Below, in pieces: positions 13,436 to 21,080 of a DNA stretch of 21,080 bases. The translations under genes and the position numbers were made by a program. The number at the start of each line of letters is the position of its first letter. The first letter of the stretch is position 1. The notes under the pieces were generated by a model. That model ran no database searches. It was not told the origin of the DNA and was given only the letters and a program-made list of their open reading frames with translations. This stretch comes from Chloroflexota bacterium (lineage in GTDB: Bacteria > Chloroflexota > Dehalococcoidia > GIF9 > UBA5629). The DNA lies in the NCBI GenBank assembly GCA_026389695.1, contig JAPLHI010000121.1, positions 1-21,080 of the forward strand, written 5' to 3'.

Positions 13436-15262
13436 ATGTCATCGTTAAAGATTCTGAAAAACCAGCATTTCTGGTATATAGCTATTATATTTTGTGCAAC
13501 AAGTATTCTGCAATATTCGACCATCCTGTTTTTCCTGGATGTCCCTGTTGTTTTTTACCGGGCGTGGTTTACCAGTTATACCATAGAAAACATCCTCTTT
13601 CTTATACCCATAATCTATGCCAACTATATTTTCAGGTTGAGGGGCGGCATTGTAAGCCTAGTGTTGAGCAGCATCGTCATGCTGCCTAAAAGCATCTTTC
13701 AATCTCCCGACCTGGTATCCGCTCTCCTGGTAAGCAGCGGAGTCATCGTAACAGGCAGCGTAATAACCCTGTCATTCTATCTGTACTACAGGAATATTTC
13801 ACAGTGGGGATATGCCCGTGACATGTTAAGCAAGCTGATAGACGCGCTGCCGGTTCCCATTTTTGCTATTAACAGGTCGCATCAGGTTACGCAGTGGAAT
13901 ACGGCAATCGAAGAGCTAACGGGTACCAGGAGAGAAGATATGCTGGGCACCGGCGACTACTGGAAAGCCTTTTACAGCGAAAAGCGTTCTGTAATGGCCG
14001 ACCTCATCACCGACGGGGCATCTGAAGACGATACAGAATCAAATTATCCCGGCATATGCAGGAAATCACCTCTGATCAAAGGCGCTTATGAGGCAGAGAA
14101 CTTTTTCCCCGCCCTTAAACCGGATGGAAAGTGGCTGTATTTCACCGCCAGCCCCATCATTGGTTTCCACAATGACATAGTAGGCGCTGCAGAAACACTG
14201 TCGGATATTACCGACAGGAAAAATGCGGAGAAAGCACTGAAGGAATCTGAAAAAAGTTATAGAGACCTCTTTGAAAGCGCGCTGGATGCCATCTGGGTAC
14301 ATGACGTCCAAGGCAATATCATAGCCGTAAATGAGGCCACGGCCAGGCTCACCGGGTACTCAAGAGAGGAACTGCTGGGATTCAATGTCAAGACATTTCT
14401 TACGGAGGAGAACCTGAAGCTGGCACGGGAAGTTAAAACTAATTTGATCCAGCATCAACCAATGGCCATGCCATATGAACAAACGCTGCTTAAAAAGGAC
14501 AGGACCGTAGCCGTATGCATGATCACGACCAACCTGATCATGGGAAACGACGGCCCGGCTGCTTTCCAGAATATAGCCAGGGATGTGACTGAGGAAAAAC
14601 GCCTGTATGATAATATGCGTTACTACCTTGAGCAGATAACCATGGCGCAGGAAGAGGAACGCAAACGCATTGCGCGTGAATTGCATGACAGCACGCTGCA
14701 GACGCTGATCGCCCTTCTGCACCAGATGGAATACCAGCTCAACAAAACCAACCTGCCCATCAAAGACGCCAAAGCTCTCTGGGAATTTCACGAACAGTTG
14801 AGAGAGGTAGTGTACGAAGTACGGCGATTCAGCCGCGACCTGCGACCTTCCATACTCGATGACCTCGGCCTGCTGCCCGCGCTGGAATGGTTGACCCAGG
14901 AACTTAAAAATAACTACGCCATCGAATCGACCCTGGAAATATCAGGTGAGCAGCGCAGGCTTTTACCCGAAGCCGAACTACTGCTTTTCCGCATTGTTCA
15001 GGAAGCGCTGAATAACGTAGCCAAACACGCGCAGGCCACCAGTGCAGAGGTAAAAATCCAGTTTACGGAAAACAAAGTAAGAGTCGATGTGATCGATAAC
15101 GGCAAAGGCTTTGTGGTCCCCGAGAAACCTGACGATTTACCCAGGTTGGGAAAGTTAGGGCTTGCGGGTCTGCAGGAGCGCGCCCAGCTTCTCGGCGGCA
15201 GCTTGAAACTGCTGTCGGAGCCGGGCAAAGGCAGCACCGTAACAGTAGAAGCGTTTGCCTGA
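13436..15262 (+). CDS. Membrane PAS sensor histidine kinase (HisKA_3 type)
   Basis: The protein has 608 residues from this ATG; a TTG two codons upstream is an alternative start. The N-terminal 120 residues are hydrophobic, with about four membrane segments and only short loops, so the signal is probably membrane-borne or internal. Two PAS regions follow (about 133-265 with an insertion, and about 268-390). The phosphoacceptor is H417 in ERKRIARELHDSTLQTL, the HisKA_3 motif of NarX/DesK-type kinases. The ATPase domain has NNVAKHA (about 526-532) and DNGKGF (about 554-559), with a G2 region near LGLAGLQERA and GKGST at the end. It should phosphorylate the response regulator encoded just upstream. 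No Shine-Dalgarno is seen. The sensed signal is unknown; no heme- or flavin-binding residues were recognised in the PAS domains. Confidence 0.88.
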   Translation: MSSLKILKNQHFWYIAIIFCATSILQYSTILFFLDVPVVFYRAWFTSYTIENILFLIPIIYANYIFRLRGGIVSLVLSSIVMLPKSIFQSPDLVSALLVSSGVIVTGSVITLSFYLYYRNISQWGYARDMLSKLIDALPVPIFAINRSHQVTQWNTAIEELTGTRREDMLGTGDYWKAFYSEKRSVMADLITDGASEDDTESNYPGICRKSPLIKGAYEAENFFPALKPDGKWLYFTASPIIGFHNDIVGAAETLSDITDRKNAEKALKESEKSYRDLFESALDAIWVHDVQGNIIAVNEATARLTGYSREELLGFNVKTFLTEENLKLAREVKTNLIQHQPMAMPYEQTLLKKDRTVAVCMITTNLIMGNDGPAAFQNIARDVTEEKRLYDNMRYYLEQITMAQEEERKRIARELHDSTLQTLIALLHQMEYQLNKTNLPIKDAKALWEFHEQLREVVYEVRRFSRDLRPSILDDLGLLPALEWLTQELKNNYAIESTLEISGEQRRLLPEAELLLFRIVQEALNNVAKHAQATSAEVKIQFTENKVRVDVIDNGKGFVVPEKPDDLPRLGKLGLAGLQERAQLLGGSLKLLSEPGKGSTVTVEAFA

Positions 15263-15328
15263 TTACATTTATGCAGGTTATATACCAGGTTTAACATTCC
15301 GCAAATTTACCTGACGGAGGCTTACATC

Positions 15329-15604
15329 ATGAACTGGCAGGAGACAATCGGTATTCTGGGTGGCGCGCTGGGCAACATCGGTGTCATCCCGCAGATATGG
15401 CGACTGTTCAGGCTTAAGAGCGCTTATGAGTTGAGCCTGCTGTTTATATCGCTATGGTTGCTGAGCATACTCTGCTGGCTCACCTACGGCATATTATTAG
15501 GTCTGTTTTCACTCATCTTCTGGAACTGCACAACGCTGGTGCTGGCTTCATTGATGATGTATGCCAAGTTGAAATGGGGCAGGAGGCCGGGTTCAGGGAC
15601 ATAG
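15329..15604 (+). CDS. SemiSWEET-like PQ-loop membrane protein
   Basis: The 91-residue protein has three membrane helices (about residues 7-25, 37-59, 61-83). The first carries the V-I-P-Q motif (P21-Q22) of the MtN3/PQ-loop family, whose bacterial half-size members (SemiSWEETs) dimerise to carry sugars. The short basic tail after helix 3 (KLKWGRR) fits a cytoplasmic end. GGAGG stands 8 bases before the ATG. It lies 66 bases after the kinase gene on the same strand and may be co-transcribed. The substrate cannot be read from the sequence; PQ-loop proteins can carry solutes other than sugars. Confidence 0.75.
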   Translation: MNWQETIGILGGALGNIGVIPQIWRLFRLKSAYELSLLFISLWLLSILCWLTYGILLGLFSLIFWNCTTLVLASLMMYAKLKWGRRPGSGT

Positions 15605-15624
15605 AACAGTACATAAATTGAAAA

Positions 15625-15654
15625 TTGACATACGGGACGCATTAGAACCATAAT
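15625..15654 (+). promoter_or_regulatory. Promoter of the HAD-family gene
   Basis: A perfect TTGACA (15625-15630) and CATAAT (15649-15654) are 18 bases apart. The -10 ends 11 bases before the ATG at 15666, predicting a leader of only about 5 bases, consistent with the lack of any Shine-Dalgarno. Confidence 0.55.
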
Positions 15655-15665
15655 TTTAATCCGGT

Positions 15666-16358
15666 ATGATTAAAGCCGTATGTTTTGACTTTTTTAATAC
15701 CCTCGCATATTTTTATCCGCTCCGTGAAGCTACATATGCAGGGATCGCTGCAGAGCTGGGCATACAGGTAACAGCGGAGGCTATTGCAGAATCGCTACCC
15801 CAGGCCGATGCTTTCTGGCGCGCCGAAAATCTCAGGTCACCCATCAAGGAAAGGGAGCAGCAGGATAAATTTGCCGTTTATTCGGAGTATGGCCTGAGGA
15901 TTCTGCAGGGAGCCGGTGTGCAGGCCACTCCGGAACAGGGATTGCAGATGCTGGCCAAGGCATTTGCAATTGGCTTTGTATTTAAAGCTTACGAGGACTC
16001 ACTGCCCATACTGAAGGAGGTCAAGCGCAGGTCACTGAAAATCGGGCTTATTTCGAACATCGGGCAGGAAATCAATGATTATTGCGTTGACCTCGGTTTC
16101 GAACCGTTTCTGGATTTCAAGGTCACATCATGGGAAGTCGGCTATGATAAGCCCCGGCCTGAGATCTTCCGGATGGCTTTAACCCGGGCAGACGTGCAGG
16201 CTGATGAAACTATCTTTGTGGGAGACCAATACGAGCAAGATGTCCTGGGAGCGAGAGGGGTGGGTATGCTGGCTATCCTCATCGACCGCAATCAAAGCGG
16301 TAAATCCTTTGATTGCGCCGTGATCCATGATCTTGCCCGGGTAATCGATTATATTTAA
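15666..16358 (+). CDS. HAD-superfamily hydrolase (haloacid-dehalogenase-like branch)
   Basis: The 230-residue protein has the four HAD motifs: I, VCFDFFNTL with nucleophile D8; II, LISN with S130; III, YDKPRPEIF with K162; IV, VGDQYEQDVLGA with D187 and D192. A helical cap (about residues 15-95) identifies a C1-type member. The usual second Asp of motif I (D-x-D in phosphatases) is Phe here (D-F-F-N-T), as in the non-phosphatase branch that includes haloacid dehalogenases (D-x-Y-G-T). It may therefore not be a standard phosphatase. Substrate unknown. The gene has its own promoter, no Shine-Dalgarno, and converges with the radical SAM gene, with 28 bases between stops. Confidence 0.82.
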   Translation: MIKAVCFDFFNTLAYFYPLREATYAGIAAELGIQVTAEAIAESLPQADAFWRAENLRSPIKEREQQDKFAVYSEYGLRILQGAGVQATPEQGLQMLAKAFAIGFVFKAYEDSLPILKEVKRRSLKIGLISNIGQEINDYCVDLGFEPFLDFKVTSWEVGYDKPRPEIFRMALTRADVQADETIFVGDQYEQDVLGARGVGMLAILIDRNQSGKSFDCAVIHDLARVIDYI

Positions 16359-16386
16359 CTTACCGCTGAGGCAGTAACAGGCTGTT

Positions 16387-17319
16387 TCAAAGACCCCTGA
16401 GAAACTCAGGACGCAGCAATGCCGGATCCCGTTTCGCCAGTATGGTATCAAGTTGTTTTATCACCCGTTCCTTGTCAGCGGGCATCTGGCCGCGTATAGC
16501 GAAGTAATTGGATGCGTGCATGGAACTGAAAAAACAATTGGTGAAATTCGAATTTTCCACAATAGTCTTCAGCTCGCGCAGTGAATCAAAGGGCGATATC
16601 AGATCAAACTCATCCCGTTCAAACTCATCATATAACGGTGTTCCCGGTATTAATGTCAAAGTCAGTGCGCCCGCATAATCGGGATCCATTTCCGTTAGAA
16701 TCCTGGCGGTTTCCAGCGCATGTCTTTGACTGCCCTTAAGTCCGCCCAGGCCCAGTATCACCGTGACGGAAAGTAAAATCCCTGATTCTTTTACCTTCCT
16801 CGCAGCCTCAACCATCTGGTCATGAGTAACACCCTTATGTATCCTCTGTATCACTTCATCATCACCGCTTTCCACACCCATATAAAGTATGCCCAGCTTC
16901 AGGTCTTTTAAAGTTTTGAGCTCATCCGTGGTACGCCTGAGGATATCCTGTGGTGTGGCATAGCTTGCGATACGTTCCAGGCCGGGCAATTTCTCATTCA
17001 GATACCTCAATATCTCTATCAGCTTCGGGTAAGGATAGACCAGGGCATCTCCGTCCTGAAGGAAAAGTTTTTTACCATTCCAGCGCCTCAAGATAGCATA
17101 TACAATCTCGGGCTGGTCGGATACCCTTACATGATGGTTCATGTACAGAGAGACCGCATCAATCTCACGCTTGACCTCATCAAGATCACGCATGCTCAGG
17201 TGGCTCATGCTATAGTTACAAAAAGTGCAGGAGTTATTAGAACACCCCGCTGTTAAAGGCAAATAGTAGCTGGCATGCTCGCTGGGTGGCCGGATAATCT
17301 CGGGCCGTATAAACGTCAT
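16387..17319 (-). CDS. Radical SAM protein
   Basis: The 310-residue protein begins with a radical SAM cluster site of the form C26-x4-C31-x2-C34 (GCSNNSCTFC). This is the one-residue-longer variant seen in a recognised set of uncharacterised radical SAM proteins, compared with the usual C-x3-C-x2-C. LGILYMGVESGDDEVIQRIHKG (about residues 140-161) and VTVILGLGGLKGS are the SAM-binding beta strands. No B12-binding domain or extra C-terminal Fe-S cluster is seen. It follows the DUF89 gene by 29 bases on the same strand, probably as one operon. The reaction is unknown; the pair may modify or salvage a small phosphorylated metabolite, which is a guess from neighbourhood only. A weak AGGAA precedes the ATG. 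Confidence 0.82.
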   Translation of the reverse strand: MTFIRPEIIRPPSEHASYYLPLTAGCSNNSCTFCNYSMSHLSMRDLDEVKREIDAVSLYMNHHVRVSDQPEIVYAILRRWNGKKLFLQDGDALVYPYPKLIEILRYLNEKLPGLERIASYATPQDILRRTTDELKTLKDLKLGILYMGVESGDDEVIQRIHKGVTHDQMVEAARKVKESGILLSVTVILGLGGLKGSQRHALETARILTEMDPDYAGALTLTLIPGTPLYDEFERDEFDLISPFDSLRELKTIVENSNFTNCFFSSMHASNYFAIRGQMPADKERVIKQLDTILAKRDPALLRPEFLRGL

Positions 17320-17348
17320 ATTTTCATATTCCTTATTATATTGATTAA

Positions 17349-18191
17349 TTACCGCAGCATAGCGACATAGCTATGCAGCGGCACATTTAACGAATCGGCC
17401 ACGGGCTGGCATTTGGCTTTCAAACAGTAGAAGATCCTGTTGCTCTGCGGCAGTTCCTCCAATGTTTCATAATAACCCATGCCCTTGGCAAAGACAAAAT
17501 CCGCTCTTTCAAAAGCCTGTATGAATTCCTGCGAAGCCACGGAAAAATCTATTCCGGGCGTGGCCGTCCCAGTTGTCATTGTCTCGCCTATAGTATCCAC
17601 TAATCCAGCCCTTTTAATATCTTCCATGGTAATATCGTTCTGCACAGGCGCTGCCTTAACTACAAATGTGACCCTGGCATGTTGTCTCATCAGTTGAAGG
17701 AGAGGCACATCAAAAAATATCTCGCCCGCGTTGTCGGCCAGGAATAATATCCATCTCGATCCCCTGACTTTGGCTTCCAGCAACGCCGAATCATCAATGG
17801 CAAAATCTATTTTCTTCCCGGCCATCTCCTGTTTAACCTCTTCCACAGGCCTGAAGAAATCAATGGCATTGCCCAGCGCCGCCAGCTTAAGGTAATCCTG
17901 AAAATTTTCCTCATACCTGTCTTTTATTATATTAAACAGCTTCCCCGCCATATCAATTTCGCTATTCTTCATTTGACGGTAGGGGTCGGGATTACCTGTT
18001 GTTCTTTTTATAACCTCATGCAGTTCAGCGGCTATGACAATAGATATACTTCCGGGCTTAAACTTTTCACTTAAAACTGTCTCGGCCCGGTTCCTGGCGA
18101 GTTCACGGACTGCAGCGTGGCCGGTCGCCAGGTCAGCCGCCTGGATGACCAGCTTGCTGAGACAGAGATTGCACGGGGTAGAAATTCTCAT
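17349..18191 (-). CDS. DUF89/ARMT1-like family protein (metal-dependent phosphatase-like)
   Basis: The 280-residue protein shows the DUF89 signatures: an N-terminal CNLC (C7, C10), GNPDPY (66-71) followed by K, LGNAIDF (about 106-112), the metal-site strand FLADNAGEI (150-158, D153-N154), AAPVQNDITMED (180-191), and KGMGYYE (236-242). DUF89 proteins are metal-dependent phosphatases thought to clear damaged sugar phosphates and related metabolites; this one looks like the prokaryotic short branch. No Shine-Dalgarno precedes the ATG. It leads the radical SAM gene. The substrate is not predictable from sequence, and the Cys pair at the start is a common but unexplained feature. Confidence 0.82.
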   Translation of the reverse strand: MRISTPCNLCLSKLVIQAADLATGHAAVRELARNRAETVLSEKFKPGSISIVIAAELHEVIKRTTGNPDPYRQMKNSEIDMAGKLFNIIKDRYEENFQDYLKLAALGNAIDFFRPVEEVKQEMAGKKIDFAIDDSALLEAKVRGSRWILFLADNAGEIFFDVPLLQLMRQHARVTFVVKAAPVQNDITMEDIKRAGLVDTIGETMTTGTATPGIDFSVASQEFIQAFERADFVFAKGMGYYETLEELPQSNRIFYCLKAKCQPVADSLNVPLHSYVAMLR

Positions 18192-18264
18192 ACAGAATCA
18201 ATATATCGTATAGTGTTTATATGGTTGGTGCCCGGTAGATGACGAAAACAGCAGAGGCTTATAG

Positions 18265-21080
18265 TTATAAATTCTTGCGTGTCCTGAGGATCAATATCAT
18301 TGTGAGGATAACCAGCACAGCGCCTACACCAATAACTACCCATACCCAGATCGGGGTAGCGGGCTCACCTGGTAGAGCAGCGCCGGGCGGTGGGGCTGAT
18401 TCAGTACTGAAACTGAAGGTAGCGCTCCAGTCGCTCGGTATTGGTCCCCCGTTTATTTCCGTAGCCCGCACCCTCCAGAAGTAATTAGTGCTATAGTCGA
18501 GGGCGCCATCATATTCATAAGCAGTAACCGGCGTTACGGCCTTTTTAATGATCTTGCTGAACTCAGCATCTTTGGCAAGAACAAACTCGTAGAGAGTGGC
18601 TTCCTTCCACGGCGACCATGAGAACGAAACCGGCTTCACCTTACAGCCCTGGCAACCATTATCGGGGGCCAACAACTGGACTCCATAATACGGCGAGTTA
18701 ACTATAAATCCGGGTTTAACCGCGAAACTGCGTGCCTGGGAAAACGGGCTGACGGCTATCTGACTTGTCGCTGATTGATACGACCTGATTCTCCAGTAAT
18801 ACATTGCTCCCGCTTCCGGAAGCGCGCCGGGCGCAAGCCAGGTAGCGGGAGAGGTGACGCTAGCCGGTGCGACCAGGATGTGCTGGTAGTTGGAACTAAC
18901 AACGCCCGGGATCAGGGCACCCACAGTGGGTAGGGCGTTACCGATAGCGCCGCCGTTGCCGATAATCCTCAGGGTAAATGCGCTGTCTTTAGCTATATCA
19001 AGCTGGTAGACCGTGCTCAGGCAGAGCTGCTCCCAGGAAAGATCGATCTGCTGACTCCTGCCGGATACCGGGTCCGCACCCACCAAGGCGCCGTCAGCCG
19101 GAGTCTTCAGCGCCGGCCCCTTCTTGGCCAGGCAATCCATATACGCCCAGAGCATCCCCTGGTTGGCAGCCGGGTTATAACCCGGGTCCAGCATATACCT
19201 GCCGCTGAGCACTGTCATATTATCGGCAGTGTTACCGGATTCATTATCGATGGCCCATAAAATTGTATTGGTATCCATGGTACAGCATCCGCAGGATTTT
19301 AGAGAACTGGGTTCCAAGGTAAAATGCACGCCCGTCTGGTTGGCGGGAGAAAATATATCAAGGCAATCCCAGTAGATGCCAGGCTTGGGCATACCGTTCC
19401 GGGGCTCGAGCGTCCGGCATACTGTGCTATTTGACGGTGCTGCTGCTCCAAATCCTGCAGCTAAAGATGTCGTGATGTTCTCGTGTGCCGAATATAGGGC
19501 AGGCTGCGGTTCTCCGGTGTACGCCATAACAAGGCCGTACTGGCCAACCCTGTGCGGCGGATCACCCGTTGCCTGGCTGTATCCATCGTTCCACCAGTCG
19601 GCTCCGGATGCGCCATCGGAAACTTCCATCATATCGTTACTATCCCACCTCGTATAGTTAGGCGCTGTATTGCGGTAAACGGTGCCGCTGGAATTATCGG
19701 TAGCGGCATAAATAAAAGAGTTCTTTTCATAGTCAACATCGAAAATTACGTGCACATTTCCTCGGGTAGGCATCCTGTCTTTAAACGCAAACCAGTGCTG
19801 GCCGCTGTCTGCTGAATACGCTGCCGCCAGACCGGCAGCATTAGAGGGCCATGCCGCGCCGACAAGTACCCTGCCATTGCGCGCTGCTATGGTGTGACCT
19901 GAGTAAAGTGTAGTATCAGTGCTGGGCAAAGTGCCGGTCCAGCTTGTACCCGTATAGGCCAATTTCTGCACCGTCCCGACCGGGTTTAATACGTAAATCA
20001 CCGAGCTGGATTCAAAAGTAAAATCCTGTACGAGATTACGTGTCACGATGGGCGCCCAAAAATCACCGTAGTCCGGAGACCAGAACATAATGCCTCCGCC
20101 CGAAGCCGTAGCAGGCCCATATTGTGCAGCCCAGGCAACTACTGCCCCTCCCGATTTATCATTACAGCCCGTCACAGTCCTCAGCAAAGGCAGATCGCTT
20201 TGCGGGATGGCGCAGGAGCCGGAGGTCGTATGACAGAAAACCCGTTCCCAGTAAGTCCCTACAGGCGCCGCTGCCGGAAGCGGCGCGGATACGGCCGGAT
20301 TGGTGGTACTTCTCCACACGCTGTCAAATTCATTACAGCCCGTGCCGGTGTTCCGGTGCACCGAAGCGAGATAAACCGTAGCGCAGTCCGGGGAAACCGC
20401 CACGTCGTTGAACCAGTCTATGGTAGTATCAATCAGACCGAGCTGGTTCCATGTTTCGCCGTTATTACGGCTGATGGAGAAAGCCGATTCGTCGTTGGCT
20501 ATCAGGGTAGTGATCCACGGATTCGTCTGAGCGGGTGAGTTCCACCAGGTCTGATTATCGGAAATTACTCCTGAACCGGTTACCGCATATGACAGCGACC
20601 CGTTAGGGCTCCATGCCACTACCACAGCACCCACACCCAATGGATTATCGCTGCAACCCGCCTGGTTCCCCGCCCCGGTGGGTGGTTTCAGTGACCTGTT
20701 AAAGCACGACCCTGAACATGTGCAGGGTGTATCGGTAAATAATGTCGGGACCGCAGCAGCGCAGGGACTGCCGTAAACCAGGCCGGCCAGCATTTTTCCC
20801 GATGAGTACGTTCCAAAGAAAGCAATGCTATGTATCTGTAAACCAGCAGAAGAGGATGTGTTTAGAATTGACGCGGGGACAGAATCATCGATGCGGAATA
20901 TGCCAGTTTGATTATCCGCAGTCCCCGGAGTAAATGCAAAGAGGCTGACGAAGGCGCGACGCAAATTAGCTGATTGACCCGAAAAATCGGAAGGCTTGGA
21001 TAAATCAGCTCCGTCTAGGTCTTCATATGAAGGAGATAAATCATCCGCCGCTGAGCTTGTTTTTACTTCGATACCCTTTC
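18265..21080 (-). CDS. Large membrane-anchored surface protein with Asp-box propeller and FnIII-like domains (5' end outside window)
   Basis: The frame stays open to the right edge. The TTG at 20964 is an internal Leu codon, because 38 further sense codons lie upstream of it (ending GQSAN). At least 937 residues are present. Counted from 20964, Asp-box repeats (S-x-(D/N)-x-G-x-x-W) occur at about 165-172, 296-303 and 384-391, as in sialidase-type beta-propellers. Two FnIII-like repeats follow (about 655-780 and 785-870: DLSWEQ...YQLDIAKDSAF and SFSWSP...YEFVLAKDAEF, each ending YWRIR or FWRVR). A single membrane helix (bases 18286-18351) follows a Pro-rich linker, with the basic end RTRKNL. 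The protein is therefore exposed outside and anchored by its C-terminus. It is unusually Cys-rich (CTCSGSC, CGCC, CQGC). The ligand is unknown. A truncated relative lies at the left edge. Confidence 0.8.
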   Translation of the reverse strand, partial: KGIEVKTSSAADDLSPSYEDLDGADLSKPSDFSGQSANLRRAFVSLFAFTPGTADNQTGIFRIDDSVPASILNTSSSAGLQIHSIAFFGTYSSGKMLAGLVYGSPCAAAVPTLFTDTPCTCSGSCFNRSLKPPTGAGNQAGCSDNPLGVGAVVVAWSPNGSLSYAVTGSGVISDNQTWWNSPAQTNPWITTLIANDESAFSISRNNGETWNQLGLIDTTIDWFNDVAVSPDCATVYLASVHRNTGTGCNEFDSVWRSTTNPAVSAPLPAAAPVGTYWERVFCHTTSGSCAIPQSDLPLLRTVTGCNDKSGGAVVAWAAQYGPATASGGGIMFWSPDYGDFWAPIVTRNLVQDFTFESSSVIYVLNPVGTVQKLAYTGTSWTGTLPSTDTTLYSGHTIAARNGRVLVGAAWPSNAAGLAAAYSADSGQHWFAFKDRMPTRGNVHVIFDVDYEKNSFIYAATDNSSGTVYRNTAPNYTRWDSNDMMEVSDGASGADWWNDGYSQATGDPPHRVGQYGLVMAYTGEPQPALYSAHENITTSLAAGFGAAAPSNSTVCRTLEPRNGMPKPGIYWDCLDIFSPANQTGVHFTLEPSSLKSCGCCTMDTNTILWAIDNESGNTADNMTVLSGRYMLDPGYNPAANQGMLWAYMDCLAKKGPALKTPADGALVGADPVSGRSQQIDLSWEQLCLSTVYQLDIAKDSAFTLRIIGNGGAIGNALPTVGALIPGVVSSNYQHILVAPASVTSPATWLAPGALPEAGAMYYWRIRSYQSATSQIAVSPFSQARSFAVKPGFIVNSPYYGVQLLAPDNGCQGCKVKPVSFSWSPWKEATLYEFVLAKDAEFSKIIKKAVTPVTAYEYDGALDYSTNYFWRVRATEINGGPIPSDWSATFSFSTESAPPPGAALPGEPATPIWVWVVIGVGAVLVILTMILILRTRKNL

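Noticed and set aside
20962..20964. TTG as the start of the large surface protein
   Set aside because: The same frame continues without a stop for 38 codons to the window edge, and no ribosome-binding site or signal peptide is seen at this codon.

Overview
The window looks like a piece of chromosome from a strict anaerobe of moderate GC content. The gene set (VOR/KOR-type 2-oxoacid:ferredoxin oxidoreductase, a NuoE/NuoF/NfnB-like soluble Fe-S flavoprotein complex, a short methanogen-type thymidylate synthase, DUF89 and radical SAM proteins, and a large membrane-anchored beta-propeller surface protein) fits Chloroflexota, class Dehalococcoidia, best. That assignment rests on remembered gene families, not on a search, and is only moderately sure.

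Layout. Positions 1-336 hold a 3'-truncated piece of a surface protein whose relative lies at the far right edge. An AT-rich accessory patch follows: a DUF3800 gene (483-1427) and a MazE/MazF-type toxin-antitoxin pair on the minus strand (1465-2028) with a palindromic operator-like element. Next come a thymidylate synthase (minus strand, to about 2777) and a 413-base gene-free stretch full of short hairpin-forming repeats.

The core is two convergent redox operons. On the plus strand, 3203-6201 encodes ferredoxin (delta), alpha, beta and gamma subunits of a 2-oxoacid:ferredoxin oxidoreductase plus a double-ACT protein. On the minus strand, 12484 down to 6211 encodes a stand-alone Lrp/AsnC ligand-binding (RAM) protein, a NuoE-like subunit, a HydB/StnB-type NuoF-like subunit, and a 1208-residue protein combining [2Fe-2S], NfnB/GltD-type FAD/NADP(H), ferredoxin and NuoG/FdhA-like modules. 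The FdhA-like part lacks the catalytic Cys/Sec-His and the C-terminal cofactor-binding domain of formate dehydrogenases. The trio therefore looks like an NAD(H)/NADP(H)/ferredoxin (possibly electron-bifurcating) transhydrogenase, not a formate dehydrogenase. Reduced ferredoxin made by the first operon could feed the second. The convergent stop codons are 9 bases apart.

To the right are a NarL-type response regulator and a membrane PAS histidine kinase (12716-15262), a SemiSWEET-like transporter, and a HAD-family protein, all on the plus strand. On the minus strand are a DUF89 phosphatase-like gene followed by a radical SAM gene. The long Asp-box/FnIII-like surface protein is open to the right edge.

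Several genes that begin transcription units have no Shine-Dalgarno sequence, and three have a good -10 box within 3-11 bases of the ATG. This suggests leaderless or near-leaderless mRNAs, whereas most internal operon genes have clear Shine-Dalgarno sites.
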